A stretch of 64,000 bases of DNA from Sutcliffiella halmapala (GCF_002019665.1 NZ_KV917375.1:318001-382000), one strand, 5' to 3'; counted from the first letter of the stretch, positions 9,499 to 18,994 are shown. Notes: generated by a model from the sequence alone, not told the origin. Numbers and translations are program-made.

Positions 9499-9670
9499 AT
9501 AGTACTGTGAAACCTGGAAAGGAAGAGCAGTGCATCAGTGGGCTATCTCTGAGGTCATGAAAAACCCGGAAAAGAAAAAGCATGTACCCAGAGTCCACCA
9601 CTGAGGTCATGAAAAACCAAGAAAAGAAAAAGCACGCACTCGGTCGCCCCGCCTAAGATCATAAAAAAAC
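9499..9670. repeat. Degenerate 52-bp tandem repeat
   Basis: The block GAGGTCATGAAAAACC followed by GAAAAGAAAAAGCAYGYAC starts at 9551 and 9603. Weaker versions start at about 9499 (TACTGTGAAACCTGGAAAGG) and 9655 (AAGATCATAAAAAAACG). The spacing is 52 bp each time, giving three to four units. Frames through it are not open. The rest of the gap up to 10015 holds the short repeat at 9814 and otherwise nothing recognisable. Confidence 0.7.
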
Positions 9671-9813
9671 GAAAACCAAGCTCCCCCTTGCATTTGCTTC
9701 ATGAAATACTCAAATTCACAAAACAAAAACCAACCTTATTTCGCTATTACCTCTTTTTTTCATATTTATCCAGTATATATATAAACTAGGAAACACCTAC
9801 AACGAACTACACC

Positions 9814-9873
9814 CTTCGACAAAAAAGAGAAAAATCCTGCCGGTGCCTGACCCCAAAAAGTGACCCCAAAAAT
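9814..9873 (+). repeat. Short dispersed GGTGCCTG repeat, copy 1
   Basis: Runs from CTTCGACA through TCCTGCCGGTGCCTGACCCC and AAAAAGTGACCCC. It is very similar along about 58 bp to 13801-13858, and its core GGTGCCTG recurs at 18186-18270 and 20542. Confidence 0.7.
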
Positions 9874-10015
9874 GCAATCCAAATAATGCTAAAAGTAACT
9901 CTGAAAACGATAAAATAAGCGCTTTGGCTCGATGAGAAATTTGACGATTATTCCCATGTATGTGAGGCGTGGAGGTGGTAAGAATGGATAGTAAGGAGAG
10001 TAGAGCGAAAGGGAT

Positions 10016-10828
10016 GTGGGGGATATGTTTAACGGGAAGGTAATGAGCGGGGAAGCGTGGAGAAAGTACGGACAGAGAGCGGTTTGTGGATTATTCGGTT
10101 TGTTAATATGTTTTACAGGGGTAATTCTTGGGAATGAAAGAAGCAGAGCACAATTTCCAAACGAAACTAGTATGGAAATCGTTGATATTGCTCAAGTTTT
10201 TCAAGATAAAAAAATTAATATTAAAGAGTGGAAACTTTATTCGAGAAATAACGTCTATAAAATTGGGGATTTAGTAGCTTTTCAAAAAGAGCTAAATGGT
10301 TTAAAAAAGAATATGGGCCATTTAAATTGGACTGTGGAAGTGGAAGAGGATCAATGGAAAGCGGTTGGGACTAATTATAACGATTTTCTCAAACAAGAAG
10401 AAACACTTCAACTCATCACAACCCACACAAATACTGCCCCAACATCGTACTTATTATATGAGGTCACTGGATATGGTTGGGAAGAAACCTTGGCAAATGA
10501 AATTTTAGAGAACTTCCATTCTAATCTTACCAGTATTTCTCAAGGGAACAATGAAATATTTAGTTGTATGATTGGCGAGTTCAGTGATAAAATTGAAGAT
10601 GGTTTGCAAAATACGACAAATATTTTGTTAAACGCATTTTCAGCACAAGTAATCGAAGAGTTGAATGAAGATACCTTTGTTTCCGTTACAGCATATACTG
10701 AAATGTGGAATAATGTTCTTCCGGCACATCATGGAAAGATGAACTTACAAATCGGGTTACGAAAACAAGGATTGGGCGATAAGACTACCGTGATTGTAGG
10801 CACCCCAATTATTACTGTTGAATACTAA
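10016..10828 (+). CDS. ywmB: YwmB-like protein (TATA-box-binding-like fold)
   Basis: A 270-residue protein directly upstream of murA, where B. subtilis has ywmB. A hydrophobic segment (AVCGLFGLLICFTGVILG, about residues 23-40) acts as signal peptide or membrane anchor, followed by a hydrophilic domain expected outside the cell. YwmB proteins are annotated by structure as TATA-box-binding-like, and the cellular role is unknown. The start is uncertain: GTG at 10016, ATG at 10025 and ATG at 10043 (after GGGAAGG) are all in frame, and a stop at 10001 limits extension. The call rests on position plus the overall pattern. Confidence 0.75.
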   Translation: MGDMFNGKVMSGEAWRKYGQRAVCGLFGLLICFTGVILGNERSRAQFPNETSMEIVDIAQVFQDKKINIKEWKLYSRNNVYKIGDLVAFQKELNGLKKNMGHLNWTVEVEEDQWKAVGTNYNDFLKQEETLQLITTHTNTAPTSYLLYEVTGYGWEETLANEILENFHSNLTSISQGNNEIFSCMIGEFSDKIEDGLQNTTNILLNAFSAQVIEELNEDTFVSVTAYTEMWNNVLPAHHGKMNLQIGLRKQGLGDKTTVIVGTPIITVEY

Positions 10829-10860
10829 TATATAGAACATAGGACGCGGAGGGGAAAATT

Positions 10861-12165
10861 TTGGAAAAAATTATCGTCCGCGGCGGACAAAGGTTAAAGG
10901 GTACTGTAAAAGTAGAGGGAGCAAAAAATGCAGTACTACCTGTTATCGCCGCAACATTATTAGCTAGCAAAGGCAAATGTGAAATCTTAGATGTACCAGA
11001 GCTCTCCGACGTTTATACGATTAATGAGGTTTTGCGTTATTTAAATGCCGATGTTGACTTTGCAAATAATCGTATAATTGTCGATGCAACAAGAGAGCTA
11101 AATATAGAAGCACCTTTTGAATATGTAAGAAAAATGCGTGCATCTGTACTTGTAATGGGTTCATTACTTGCACGTAATGGGAAAGCTCAAATTGCTTTAC
11201 CTGGAGGTTGTGCAATCGGTTCGAGACCAATTGATCAGCATTTAAAAGGCTTTGAAGCAATGGGTGCAAAAGTGAAAGTCGGAAACGGATATATCGATGC
11301 TGAGGTAGACGGAAGATTACAAGGCGCGAAGGTATATTTAGATTTCCCAAGTGTTGGAGCTACTGAGAACATTATGATGGCGGCGACGCTAGCAGAAGGA
11401 ACAACGATTTTAGAGAACGTGGCAAAAGAGCCAGAAATCGTGGATTTAGCGAACTTCTTGAACTCCATGGGAGCAAAGGTTCGTGGAGCGGGTACTGGAA
11501 CGATTAGAATTGAAGGAGTTTCTGAATTACACGGATCTACGCACAACATTATCCCTGACCGTATTGAAGCAGGTACTTTTATGGTAGCAGCAGCAATCAC
11601 TGGTGGAGATGTTATTGTTGAAGGTGCAGTGCCAGAACACTCAAGCTCACTTATTGCCAAAATGGAAGAAATGGGCGTTCAATTCCAAGAAGTAGAAAAT
11701 GGATTACGTGTTATTGGACCAGAAAAGTTAAAGGCAATTGATATTAAAACAATGCCGCACCCTGGATTCCCAACGGATATGCAATCACAGATGATGTCCT
11801 TGTTGCTTGCAGCAGAAGGCACTAGTATGATTACGGAAACAGTATTTGAAAACCGCTTCATGCACGTGGAAGAATTCCGTCGTATGAACGGTGACATCAA
11901 GATTGAAGGGCGATCCGTTGTGATCAATGGACCATCAAGCCTTCAAGGTGCTGAAGTAGCAGCAACAGACTTACGCGCAGCAGCAGCATTAACCTTAGCG
12001 GGATTAATTGCAGACGGCTACACACGCGTAACGGAACTTAAACACTTAGACCGTGGCTACGTCAACTTCCATAACAAACTAGCAGCACTTGGCGCAGACA
12101 TCGAACGCGTCAACACAGTAGAACAAGAACAAACAGTCATCCTAGAACAAATCAAAGAAGCTTAA
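10861..12165 (+). CDS. murA: UDP-N-acetylglucosamine 1-carboxyvinyltransferase
   Basis: Transfers enolpyruvate from PEP to UDP-GlcNAc, the first committed cytoplasmic step of peptidoglycan synthesis and the fosfomycin target. The 434 residues show the substrate-binding KNAVLP at 22-27 and the catalytic Cys117 in [15 protein letters not shown]. Cysteine rather than aspartate at this position implies fosfomycin sensitivity of this copy. Starts at TTG with GGAGGGG eight bases upstream. It lies between ywmB and spoIID, so it corresponds to murAA of B. subtilis. A terminator follows. Confidence 0.97.
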   Translation: MEKIIVRGGQRLKGTVKVEGAKNAVLPVIAATLLASKGKCEILDVPELSDVYTINEVLRYLNADVDFANNRIIVDATRELNIEAPFEYVRKMRASVLVMGSLLARNGKAQIALPGGCAIGSRPIDQHLKGFEAMGAKVKVGNGYIDAEVDGRLQGAKVYLDFPSVGATENIMMAATLAEGTTILENVAKEPEIVDLANFLNSMGAKVRGAGTGTIRIEGVSELHGSTHNIIPDRIEAGTFMVAAAITGGDVIVEGAVPEHSSSLIAKMEEMGVQFQEVENGLRVIGPEKLKAIDIKTMPHPGFPTDMQSQMMSLLLAAEGTSMITETVFENRFMHVEEFRRMNGDIKIEGRSVVINGPSSLQGAEVAATDLRAAAALTLAGLIADGYTRVTELKHLDRGYVNFHNKLAALGADIERVNTVEQEQTVILEQIKEA

Positions 12166-12193
12166 ACTTCACTATAAAAAGTATTCGACATTG

Positions 12194-12228
12194 AGGGTCA
12201 AACTCCTGCGGGGGTCTGGCCCTTTTTT
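12194..12228 (+). terminator. Rho-independent terminator after murA
   Basis: AGGGTCA (12194-12200) pairs with TGGCCCT (12217-12223, one G-U pair), followed by TTTTTT. Confidence 0.8.
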
Positions 12229-12505
12229 GACATTTTTTTATGTTTTTTCCCTCCTTTAGTATTATTATATTATTTATTTTTATTCCTATTTTTTTAAGAA
12301 AATGTTATTTTTCGTAAATGTAACAGTTTCTAAATAGAAGTAATCTGATAGAAATATTTAATATCTTCTTTAAATGGGGTGCTGAAAAAGGAGCAAGATA
12401 TTAAGAGGATAACGCTTGAGTTGCCGCAGAAATCCGAGTGGTTTTCCCCCTCCAATTTAAACATCTTCCATATGAATTAACTTCCCAAAACCTGCCCATC
12501 TTTTA

Positions 12506-12536
12506 GTCATAATTGCTTGTCCAGTTCCATAAGAAT
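12506..12536 (+). promoter_or_regulatory. Candidate sigma-E promoter of spoIID
   Basis: GTCATAATT (12506-12514) and CATAAGAAT (12528-12536) are separated by 13 bases and resemble sigma-E -35 and -10 elements. They sit about 57 bp before spoIID, which is a sigma-E gene in B. subtilis. Assigned by eye. Confidence 0.5.
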
Positions 12537-12592
12537 GAAATAGTAAAGGTATCCAACATCTATTTTATTTTGTTTAATGGAGGCTCGACGCT

Positions 12593-13612
12593 ATGAGAAA
12601 CTTAAAACCAATCATCGTCCTATCATCTATTCTTTTCGTCATGGTATTAATGGTACCAACATTGTTAGTTATTCCGTTTAGTGATAAATCAAACGGTCAA
12701 CTAGCGGAAGAACTCCAGAACAAACAGCAGGAACAACCAGACTTGGCGGAATCGCCGATTGATGTGGCGGTGTATCGCACAAAACTAGACTTAGTAGAGA
12801 ATGTTCCATTAGAGGAATACGTGGTAGGGGTGGTTGCTTCAGAAATGCCAGCAACATTTGAATTAGAGGCATTAAAGGCACAGTCCCTCGCTGCTAGAAC
12901 TTATATTCTAAGGCATTTATTATCAGAGGAGCGGTTAGGTGCTACAGAAGAATGGGACGTAACTGATACCGTTACGCATCAAGTTTATAAAGGTACGGAT
13001 GAGCTAAAGGCACAGTGGAAAGAGAATTATGCTAGTAATTTAGCCAAAGTTACTGAAGCGGTAAAAGCAACTGCTGGAAAAGTGCTTACCTATAACAATG
13101 AACCGATTGATGCAAGCTTCTTTTCTACAAGCAATGGTAAAACGGAAAACTCTGAAGAATACTGGCAGAATGAAATCCCTTATTTAAGAAGTGTAGAGAG
13201 TCCATGGGATATGAACTCAAAAGAATTTCTCGATCATACTTCCTTTACTGTGGGAGCTTTTGAAAGTGAATTAGGGGTAAAACTTGAGGCAAATGGTTCA
13301 GTTGGGAAAATAATCTCCCGTACAACTGGTAACCGTGTCGATAAGGTAGAGATAAATGGAAAGCAGCTAACAGGAAGAGAAGTGAGAGATACCTTAAAGC
13401 TACGATCAAGTGATTTTACCTGGGAGCGAAAAGGCGACAACATACTTATTACGACAAAAGGCTACGGCCATGGCGTGGGGATGAGCCAATATGGAGCAAA
13501 TGGAATGGCGCTCGAGGGCAAAAAACACTCCGACATCATCGCTCATTTCTATAAAGACGTACAGATTGGAAATGCAGACCAATATTTAACAAAGCTGACG
13601 GCGAAGCAATAG
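12593..13612 (+). CDS. spoIID: Stage II sporulation protein D, peptidoglycan lytic transglycosylase
   Basis: Part of the DMP machine (SpoIID-SpoIIM-SpoIIP) that degrades septal peptidoglycan to drive engulfment of the forespore. The 339 residues begin with a membrane anchor (about 7-28), followed by the SpoIID domain. The catalytic Glu is at residue 84 in [20 protein letters not shown], equivalent to E88 of B. subtilis. The C-terminal [17 protein letters not shown] signature is intact. The gene stands alone between terminators with a sigma-E-like promoter upstream. Confidence 0.95.
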   Translation: MRNLKPIIVLSSILFVMVLMVPTLLVIPFSDKSNGQLAEELQNKQQEQPDLAESPIDVAVYRTKLDLVENVPLEEYVVGVVASEMPATFELEALKAQSLAARTYILRHLLSEERLGATEEWDVTDTVTHQVYKGTDELKAQWKENYASNLAKVTEAVKATAGKVLTYNNEPIDASFFSTSNGKTENSEEYWQNEIPYLRSVESPWDMNSKEFLDHTSFTVGAFESELGVKLEANGSVGKIISRTTGNRVDKVEINGKQLTGREVRDTLKLRSSDFTWERKGDNILITTKGYGHGVGMSQYGANGMALEGKKHSDIIAHFYKDVQIGNADQYLTKLTAKQ

Positions 13613-13730
13613 AGTAGATAGAAGCTGGATTCTACAAAAATACCAAAGCTAACGAGAACGAACCAATAAAGCTGCAAACCAAAAAGTTCAAACTCAGATA
13701 AAACAAATGAAAGCAGATAGATGAGAGAAA

Positions 13731-13780
13731 GCCCCACAGTCCATTCGGGATCCGCGAATGAACTGTGGGGCTTCGGTTTT
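13731..13780. terminator. Strong terminator after spoIID
   Basis: GCCCCACAGT (13731-13740) pairs perfectly with ACTGTGGGGC (13762-13771). An inner ATTCG/CGAAT extends the stem, and the following bases are T-rich. Confidence 0.85.
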
Positions 13781-13800
13781 GGGTTGATGTTTTGACAGTG

Positions 13801-13858
13801 CTTCGACAGCGAATGGAAAACTCCTGCCGGTGCCTGGCCCCAAAATGATCCGCAAAAA
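13801..13858 (+). repeat. Short dispersed GGTGCCTG repeat, copy 2
   Basis: CTTCGACAGCGAATGG, then TCCTGCCGGTGCCTGGCCCC, then AAAATGATCC: the same order of blocks as at 9814-9873. Confidence 0.7.
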
Positions 13859-13887
13859 CCCCCTCACAAAAAATATTTTTCACCCCC

Positions 13888-13920
13888 ATGCATAAAATCC
13901 CATCTTTTGAAGGAAAATAA
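13888..13920 (+). promoter_or_regulatory. Candidate sigma-F promoter of spoIIQ
   Basis: ATGCATA (13888-13894) followed by GGAAAATAA (13912-13920) resembles a sigma-F -35 (GYATA) and -10 (GGnnAnA). spoIIQ is a forespore sigma-F gene in B. subtilis. The match at the -10 is imperfect. Confidence 0.4.
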
Positions 13921-13997
13921 GTTTTTTGAAATTTTTTTCGGAGTTGTGTATATTATTCTCGCTTTCTGTTCAGAATGATTGCTGAGGTGATGATACA

Positions 13998-14849
13998 ATG
14001 AGAGAGGAAGAAAAGAAACGGACTTCTCAAAATTCAAATTGGCAGCGTTTAATGAAAAAGCGTTGGGTATTTCCAGCAATCTATCTAGCGAGCGCAGCAC
14101 TTATTTTGACAGCGGTTTTAATGTTCCAAGCAGGTAATCAAGAAGTAGATCCAATTGATGAAACAGAAGGTCAAGGGCCAACAACGTCTTACAATGATGA
14201 AGATGCAGTAGAGGTTAACCGTCCATTAGAAAACTTTAAAATGCCAGTAACAGATGTAAATTCAGTTGTGGTGAAAAAGCAATTCTGGGATGCAGATGCA
14301 TCGGAGGAAGAGCAAGAGGCTTCATTCGTATACTTCAATGGAATTTACCAACCTAATACAGGTATTGACATTGCAATGAAAAACGAGGAAACGTTTGATG
14401 TCGTAGCGGCTCTAAGTGGAACTGTAACTCGTGCTGAAGAAGATTCGCTCTTAGGAAATATCGTAGAAATCGATCATTCAGATGGCGTAAAAACTGTATA
14501 TCAAGCACTATCTGATGTAACGGTAAAACCTGGTGATGTTGTAGAACAAGGACAAAAAATCGCGAAAGCTGGTACAAGCGAAATGAACAAAGAATTAGTA
14601 CATGTTCATTTTGAAATTCGTAAAGATTCTGTAGCAGTTAACCCGATTGAGTACTTTAACAAACCAGTGACAGCTCTTCTAGACGAAGAAGGACAAACTT
14701 CTGAAGAAAGCAGCAATCCAGCTGGTGAAAAAGAAGAAACTCCAGCTCCAGGTGAAGACAAGCCTGAAGATGGCGAAGAAAAAGAAGACCACGAGGACCA
14801 CGAAGGTTCTGAAGGGCATGAAGAAGAAAACGTTAGCTATCTAACATAA
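13998..14849 (+). CDS. spoIIQ: Stage II sporulation protein Q (degenerate M23 domain)
   Basis: Forespore membrane protein that pairs with SpoIIIAH across the intermembrane space to build the feeding channel and to assist engulfment. The 283 residues contain one membrane helix at about 29-48 and a LytM/M23 domain at about 110-220. The first metal ligand is replaced (NTGIDIA instead of HxGxD), while HVHFEIRKD remains, so the domain is probably a non-catalytic interaction module as in B. subtilis SpoIIQ. The C-terminal 50 residues are very acidic with several His (DHEDHEGSEGHEEEN), an unusual tail that could bind metal. Confidence 0.93.
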   Translation: MREEEKKRTSQNSNWQRLMKKRWVFPAIYLASAALILTAVLMFQAGNQEVDPIDETEGQGPTTSYNDEDAVEVNRPLENFKMPVTDVNSVVVKKQFWDADASEEEQEASFVYFNGIYQPNTGIDIAMKNEETFDVVAALSGTVTRAEEDSLLGNIVEIDHSDGVKTVYQALSDVTVKPGDVVEQGQKIAKAGTSEMNKELVHVHFEIRKDSVAVNPIEYFNKPVTALLDEEGQTSEESSNPAGEKEETPAPGEDKPEDGEEKEDHEDHEGSEGHEEENVSYLT

Positions 14850-14897
14850 TAGTAAGTTTTAGCAAAATAAAAGAACGACAAATGCTTAATAACTAGA

Positions 14898-14951
14898 AAA
14901 GAGCACCCTCTCAAGACGTAACATAAACCTTGAGAAAGGAGCTCTTTTTTA
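14898..14951 (+). terminator. Terminator after spoIIQ
   Basis: AAAGAGC pairs with GCTCTTT and the inner CTCAAG (14910-14915) with CTTGAG (14929-14934), followed by T residues. Confidence 0.75.
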
Positions 14952-15090
14952 TTTCGCAAAAAAAGCCAGCGACTTCACAAAAAAGCCATAAAAAACATCT
15001 GCAAACAGGCATATACCCATGCACAACTGGGTATAATAAAAGTACCGATACAAAGCAACACAACAGCGCAACAAATAGGTGAATGTCTCG

Positions 15091-15126
15091 ACCGCCGAAC
15101 GAGGGTACCGTTCGGCGGTTTTTTTG
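15091..15126 (+). terminator. Second strong terminator-like hairpin
   Basis: ACCGCCGAAC (15091-15100) pairs perfectly with GTTCGGCGGT (15110-15119), followed by seven T residues. No gene precedes it directly after the spoIIQ terminator, so it could end an unannotated transcript. The open frames around 14911-15207 have no gene-like start. Confidence 0.8.
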
Positions 15127-15253
15127 TGCCCTTTTATGATGGAGTACGGAAAAAACTTCCTCCACTTCGCTACCAAACCTCGTTAGCCAACCAGATGATC
15201 TCCCCAATACAAAAATTCATTTTTCTCCCCATCGTAAGGTCAAATTTTCTATT

Positions 15254-15282
15254 TTGAAAAAATAAAGAAAATTAAGTATAAT
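15254..15282 (+). promoter_or_regulatory. Sigma-A promoter of the gamma-glutamyltransferase gene
   Basis: TTGAAA (15254-15259) and TATAAT (15277-15282) with a 17-base spacer, 46 bp before the ATG. Confidence 0.75.
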
Positions 15283-15327
15283 AGACAATAATTCGAAATA
15301 CGAAATAACAGGGGGAACGAATCAAAA

Positions 15328-16938
15328 ATGACTATCGACTATTTAAACAACCCATATCCATCACAACGCAACACCGTTTTCGCAAAAAATGGGATGGTAG
15401 CGACTTCTCAGCCACTTGCAGCACAAGCGGGACTCGAAATTCTAAAAAAAGGCGGAAATGCCATCGATGCAGCCATCGCTACGGCAGCCTGCTTGACTGT
15501 CGTTGAACCAACATCTAATGGGATTGGTGGAGATGCATTCGCCCTTGTATGGACGAAGGGAGAGCTTCACGGCCTAAACGCAAGCGGCCCAGCCCCACAA
15601 TCCATTTCTATTGAGGCTGTAAAAGAAAAAGGGCATGATACAATGCCGAAGTTTGGCCTCGTACCAGTAACGGTCCCAGGCGCACCGTCTGCATGGGCAG
15701 AGCTCTCCAAAAAGTTTGGTAAACTACCGTTATCGGAAGTTCTTCAGCCTGCCATCGACTATGCAGAAAACGGATATCCAGTGTCCCCAACGCTCGGCAA
15801 GTACTGGAAGAATGCCTATAATAGTTATAAAAAATTCTGTACAACAGAAGAATTCACCCACTGGTTTGAAACGTTCGCACCAAACGATCGTGCACCTGAG
15901 ATCGGAGAAATCTGGTCATCGAAAGGGCATGCAGATACCTTGAGACAAATCGGAGAAACAAATGGGGAAGCCTTTTACAAAGGAGCCATTGCTGAGAAAA
16001 TTGCCGCATTCAGTAAACAGCATGGCGGGTTTCTTTCTTATGAAGACCTAGCAGCCTACAAAGCCGAATGGGTTCAACCAATCAAGGTCAACTATCGCGG
16101 CTATGACGTATGGGAAATCCCACCGAATGGCCAAGGAATCGTCGCCTTGATGGCATTAAATATGCTAAAAGATGACACCTTCACAGAGCGAGATTCACTA
16201 GATACCTACCATAAACAAATCGAAGCAATGAAGCTAGCATTTACTGACGCCAAAAAATATGTATCAGATCCAACAACAATGACGCATTCTTCCGAAGAAT
16301 TACTTTCTGATTCTTTTGCAAAAGAAAGACGGGAACTCATTGGCGAATCAGCACTAACGCCAGAGCCAGGCACTCCACCAAAAGGCGGAACTGTGTATTT
16401 AGCAACTGCCGATGGAGAAGGAAACATGGTATCCTTTATTCAGAGTAACTACATGGGCTTCGGTTCAGGTGTCGTTGTCCCAGGAACAGGCATCGGCCTC
16501 CAAAACAGAGGACATGACTTCTCGCTAGATCCAGAACACGAAAACGCATTAGCACCAGGGAAGAAAACGTACCATACAATTATCCCTGGCTTCCTAACCA
16601 AAGGGACAGAAGCTGTTGGACCATTCGGTGTCATGGGTGGCTACATGCAACCGCAAGGGCATATGCAAGTAGTCATGAACACCATTGACTTCCACCTCAA
16701 CCCACAAGCCGCACTAGACGCACCAAGGTGGCAGTGGATAGAGGATAAGAAAGTCGTCGTCGAACACCACTTCCCGCAACATCTTGCCCAAGCACTAGCA
16801 CGAAAAGGACACCAAATCCAAATCACCCTCGACGGAGGCAGCTTTGGTCGTGGCCAAATCATTTGGCGCAACCCCGAAACCGGTGTGTTGAGCGGCGGCA
16901 CCGAGGCAAGGACTGATGGTGGGATTGCAGCATATTAA
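15328..16938 (+). CDS. ywrD: Gamma-glutamyltransferase family protein (YwrD-type)
   Basis: Ntn-hydrolase of the gamma-glutamyltranspeptidase family, expected to self-cleave at a threonine and then hydrolyse or transfer gamma-glutamyl groups. The 536 residues include ANGMVATSQPLAAQAGLEIL near the N-terminus, and the candidate nucleophile Thr355 in PPKGGTVYLATAD. No signal peptide is visible, so it should be cytoplasmic, unlike exported GGT. Its neighbours ywrB/ywrA-like chromate transporters mirror the ywrD-ywrB-ywrA order in B. subtilis, which supports the YwrD assignment. Pcp and a DUF1028 protein downstream suggest a gamma-glutamyl or pyroglutamyl peptide salvage role, which is inferred. 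Confidence 0.9.
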   Translation: MTIDYLNNPYPSQRNTVFAKNGMVATSQPLAAQAGLEILKKGGNAIDAAIATAACLTVVEPTSNGIGGDAFALVWTKGELHGLNASGPAPQSISIEAVKEKGHDTMPKFGLVPVTVPGAPSAWAELSKKFGKLPLSEVLQPAIDYAENGYPVSPTLGKYWKNAYNSYKKFCTTEEFTHWFETFAPNDRAPEIGEIWSSKGHADTLRQIGETNGEAFYKGAIAEKIAAFSKQHGGFLSYEDLAAYKAEWVQPIKVNYRGYDVWEIPPNGQGIVALMALNMLKDDTFTERDSLDTYHKQIEAMKLAFTDAKKYVSDPTTMTHSSEELLSDSFAKERRELIGESALTPEPGTPPKGGTVYLATADGEGNMVSFIQSNYMGFGSGVVVPGTGIGLQNRGHDFSLDPEHENALAPGKKTYHTIIPGFLTKGTEAVGPFGVMGGYMQPQGHMQVVMNTIDFHLNPQAALDAPRWQWIEDKKVVVEHHFPQHLAQALARKGHQIQITLDGGSFGRGQIIWRNPETGVLSGGTEARTDGGIAAY

Positions 16939-17040
16939 GACGGGGAAAATGTATCAAAAGAGGCCTGCCCTCACTGCTAAAAAGTGATGGGGTGAATGAA
17001 CATAGGGAACACTTTAAATAAAGCTTTAACTATTTACAAT

Positions 17041-17063
17041 GATGAGGATCAGGCCTCCTCATC
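17041..17063 (+). promoter_or_regulatory. Hairpin abutting the ywrB ribosome binding site
   Basis: GATGAGG (17041-17047) pairs with CCTCATC (17057-17063). AAGGAGG follows two bases later, so the stem could modulate translation initiation. No T-run is present. Confidence 0.4.
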
Positions 17064-17078
17064 AAAGGAGGCTACACC

Positions 17079-17648
17079 ATGAAGCAATGGCAACTCTTTT
17101 TATCGTTTTTTAGCACAGGCATGCTAGGTTACGGCGGCGGTCCAGCAAGCATCCCCCTTGTACATAAAGAAGTAGTAGTGAAACATAAATGGCTCACAGA
17201 CGAGGACTTCTCAGATATTCTCGCCTTAGCGAACACCTTGCCAGGGCCAATCAACACGAAGATGGCCGGCTACATCGGCTATCGTGTCGCGGGCTACACC
17301 GGGATGCTCAATGCTGTATTGGCATCAATCATCCCAACCATCATTCTAATGATTGTGATACTCACAACCCTCACTAGCTTAAAAGATCAGCCGTGGGTGC
17401 AGGGGATGACAAAAGCAGTGTTACCAGTTGTCGGTGTCATGATGGCGGTTCTCACATGGGATTTCATCTCGAAGTCGAAGCAAGGGCTAGGCTGGACAGC
17501 GGCAATCATTCTTATCATTGTAAGTCTGCTATTTATCGAATTTTTGAATATCCACCCGGGCATCGTTATCGCTGTTTTACTAGCAGCGGCTATCTTAAAA
17601 AAAGATAAACCAAAGCAAGAACAAGAAAAAGGAGGGGGAAAAGCATGA
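17079..17648 (+). CDS. ywrB: Chromate transporter family, half-size subunit 1
   Basis: CHR-family membrane protein of 189 residues. The signatures GYGGGPASIPLVHKEVV near residue 18 and LPGPINTKMAGYIGYR near residue 52 define one CHR domain, followed by about five further hydrophobic segments and a Lys-rich tail. Half-size CHR proteins occur as gene pairs thought to form a heterodimer that extrudes chromate. In Bacillus the natural substrate is unknown. The stop overlaps the next gene by four bases, so the pair is translated together. The symbol follows order and length relative to B. subtilis ywrB/ywrA. Confidence 0.88.
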   Translation: MKQWQLFLSFFSTGMLGYGGGPASIPLVHKEVVVKHKWLTDEDFSDILALANTLPGPINTKMAGYIGYRVAGYTGMLNAVLASIIPTIILMIVILTTLTSLKDQPWVQGMTKAVLPVVGVMMAVLTWDFISKSKQGLGWTAAIILIIVSLLFIEFLNIHPGIVIAVLLAAAILKKDKPKQEQEKGGGKA

Positions 17649-18175
17649 TTTACTGGGAGATTTTCCTCGCCTTTTTCATACCAGGTATTCTTGGGTACGG
17701 GGGCGGACCCGCGTCCATTCCCCTTGTAGAAAATGAAGTGGTTCATCGTTACAATTGGTTAACCGTTAGCGAGTTTAGTGAAGTCCTGGCACTCGGCAAC
17801 GCTCTCCCTGGCCCAATTGCAACAAAAATGGCAGGTTATATTGGATATGAGCAAGCAGGTATCCTTGGAGCAGTTGTTGGGGTATTCGCCACTGTAGCTC
17901 CATCATTGATTCTGATGATCGGCCTTATGAGCTTATTATACAAATTCCGTAACTCACCAAAAGTAAAGAGAATGTCTAATTACGTTCGTCCAACCATCGC
18001 CTTACTACTAGGGGTCATGGCCTATCGCTTCTTCGCCGTATCCTACGAAGGATCAGGAGCCATGCAAACCATCCTATTAATCCTAGCAAGCTACTTCCTC
18101 CTAGAAAAATGGAAAATCCACCCCGCCTACGTCATCGGCGGCGCACTAGTCTACGGAGCATTAGTACTGAGTTAA
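17645..18175 (+). CDS. ywrA: Chromate transporter family, half-size subunit 2
   Basis: Second half of the CHR pair, 176 residues, with the same layout: GYGGGPASIPLVENEVV near residue 17 and LPGPIATKMAGYIGYEQ near residue 52. The two subunits are clear paralogues of each other that diverged in their C-terminal halves. The start lies inside the end of the first subunit gene (ATGA). It probably inserts with inverted topology relative to its partner, as proposed for half-size CHR pairs. Anion transport is a family inference. Confidence 0.88.
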   Translation: MIYWEIFLAFFIPGILGYGGGPASIPLVENEVVHRYNWLTVSEFSEVLALGNALPGPIATKMAGYIGYEQAGILGAVVGVFATVAPSLILMIGLMSLLYKFRNSPKVKRMSNYVRPTIALLLGVMAYRFFAVSYEGSGAMQTILLILASYFLLEKWKIHPAYVIGGALVYGALVLS

Positions 18176-18185
18176 CATAACTACA

Positions 18186-18270
18186 AGGGCCTGGCACTAT
18201 ATGGGAATTAATGCAAATTGGTGCCTGGACCCAAATGTAAATAAACACCAAATGGTGCCAGGCACCACCA
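18186..18270. repeat. Cluster of GGTGCC(A/T)GGC repeat cores
   Basis: Three cores occur within 85 bp: GGGCCTGGCACTA at 18186, GGTGCCTGGACCC near 18220 and TGGTGCCAGGCACCA near 18253, the last being a palindrome. They are related to the repeats at 9814 and 13801 and to GGTGCCTGACTCCC at 20543. Confidence 0.6.
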
Positions 18271-18295
18271 CCAACCAAAGGAGGCTCCAACAATA

Positions 18296-18907
18296 ATGAA
18301 GAAGCTATTATTAACGGGTTTTGTGCCGTTTCTTGAGTTTCCTGTGAATCCGACAGAGGAGATTGTGAAAGAGTTAGAAGGAGAGATTATCGGAGACTAC
18401 GAAATTATAAGTAGAGTACTTCCTGTAGATTTTCAGGAGTCGGAGCAGCAAATTATCCAACACTTCACGGATATCCAACCGGATGCTGTTATCGCACTTG
18501 GACTCGCGGCTGGCCGCACGAACATCACACCCGAGCGCATCGCGATTAACTGCAAAGATGGTGCACCGGACAACAACGGAATCCAATGTGAAGACGAACC
18601 TATTGACCAAGAGGGTCCCGACGGTTATTTCTCCACCTTGCCAATCCGTGCAATGGTGAATCTGCTAAACGAACAAGGATACCCGGCGAAAATCTCCAAC
18701 ACCGCTGGTACATACCTATGCAACAACGTCATGTACGCCATCCTGCACACCATCGCGACCCACAAAGACCACAATAAACAAATCAAAGCAGGATTCATCC
18801 ATATACCAGCTTCCCATTCCTTGGCCATCCAAATGAAAAACAGTCCAGGTAGTTGGTCACAAAAAGACTTAACGGACGCCATACGTCTAGCAATTCAAGC
18901 ATTATAG
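18296..18907 (+). CDS. pcp: Pyroglutamyl-peptidase I
   Basis: Cytoplasmic cysteine peptidase (family C15) that removes N-terminal pyroglutamate from peptides. The expected catalytic triad is visible: Glu80 in GRTNITPERIAIN, Cys142 in NTAGTYLCNNVMYAILH and His169 in FIHIPASH. At 203 residues it has normal length. The usual GFEPF near the N-terminus reads GFVPF here, a small deviation. AAAGGAGG precedes the ATG. It fits with the upstream gamma-glutamyltransferase, since both act on glutamate-derived N-terminal groups. Confidence 0.93.
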   Translation: MKKLLLTGFVPFLEFPVNPTEEIVKELEGEIIGDYEIISRVLPVDFQESEQQIIQHFTDIQPDAVIALGLAAGRTNITPERIAINCKDGAPDNNGIQCEDEPIDQEGPDGYFSTLPIRAMVNLLNEQGYPAKISNTAGTYLCNNVMYAILHTIATHKDHNKQIKAGFIHIPASHSLAIQMKNSPGSWSQKDLTDAIRLAIQAL

Positions 18908-18994
18908 CTTTCATCCAATCTATCAACCTAAAATAACGACTTACTTCATTACGTTCTCGCCCAACCATCACCTAAACTCAAGGAGGAAATAATC

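Noticed and set aside
9499-9670. CRISPR array
   Set aside because: Units are degenerate over their whole length with no distinct spacers and no cas genes nearby.
14911-15207. Overlapping minus-strand frames of 75-98 codons
   Set aside because: They cross two terminators, have no ribosome site and encode Cys/Phe-rich chance sequence.
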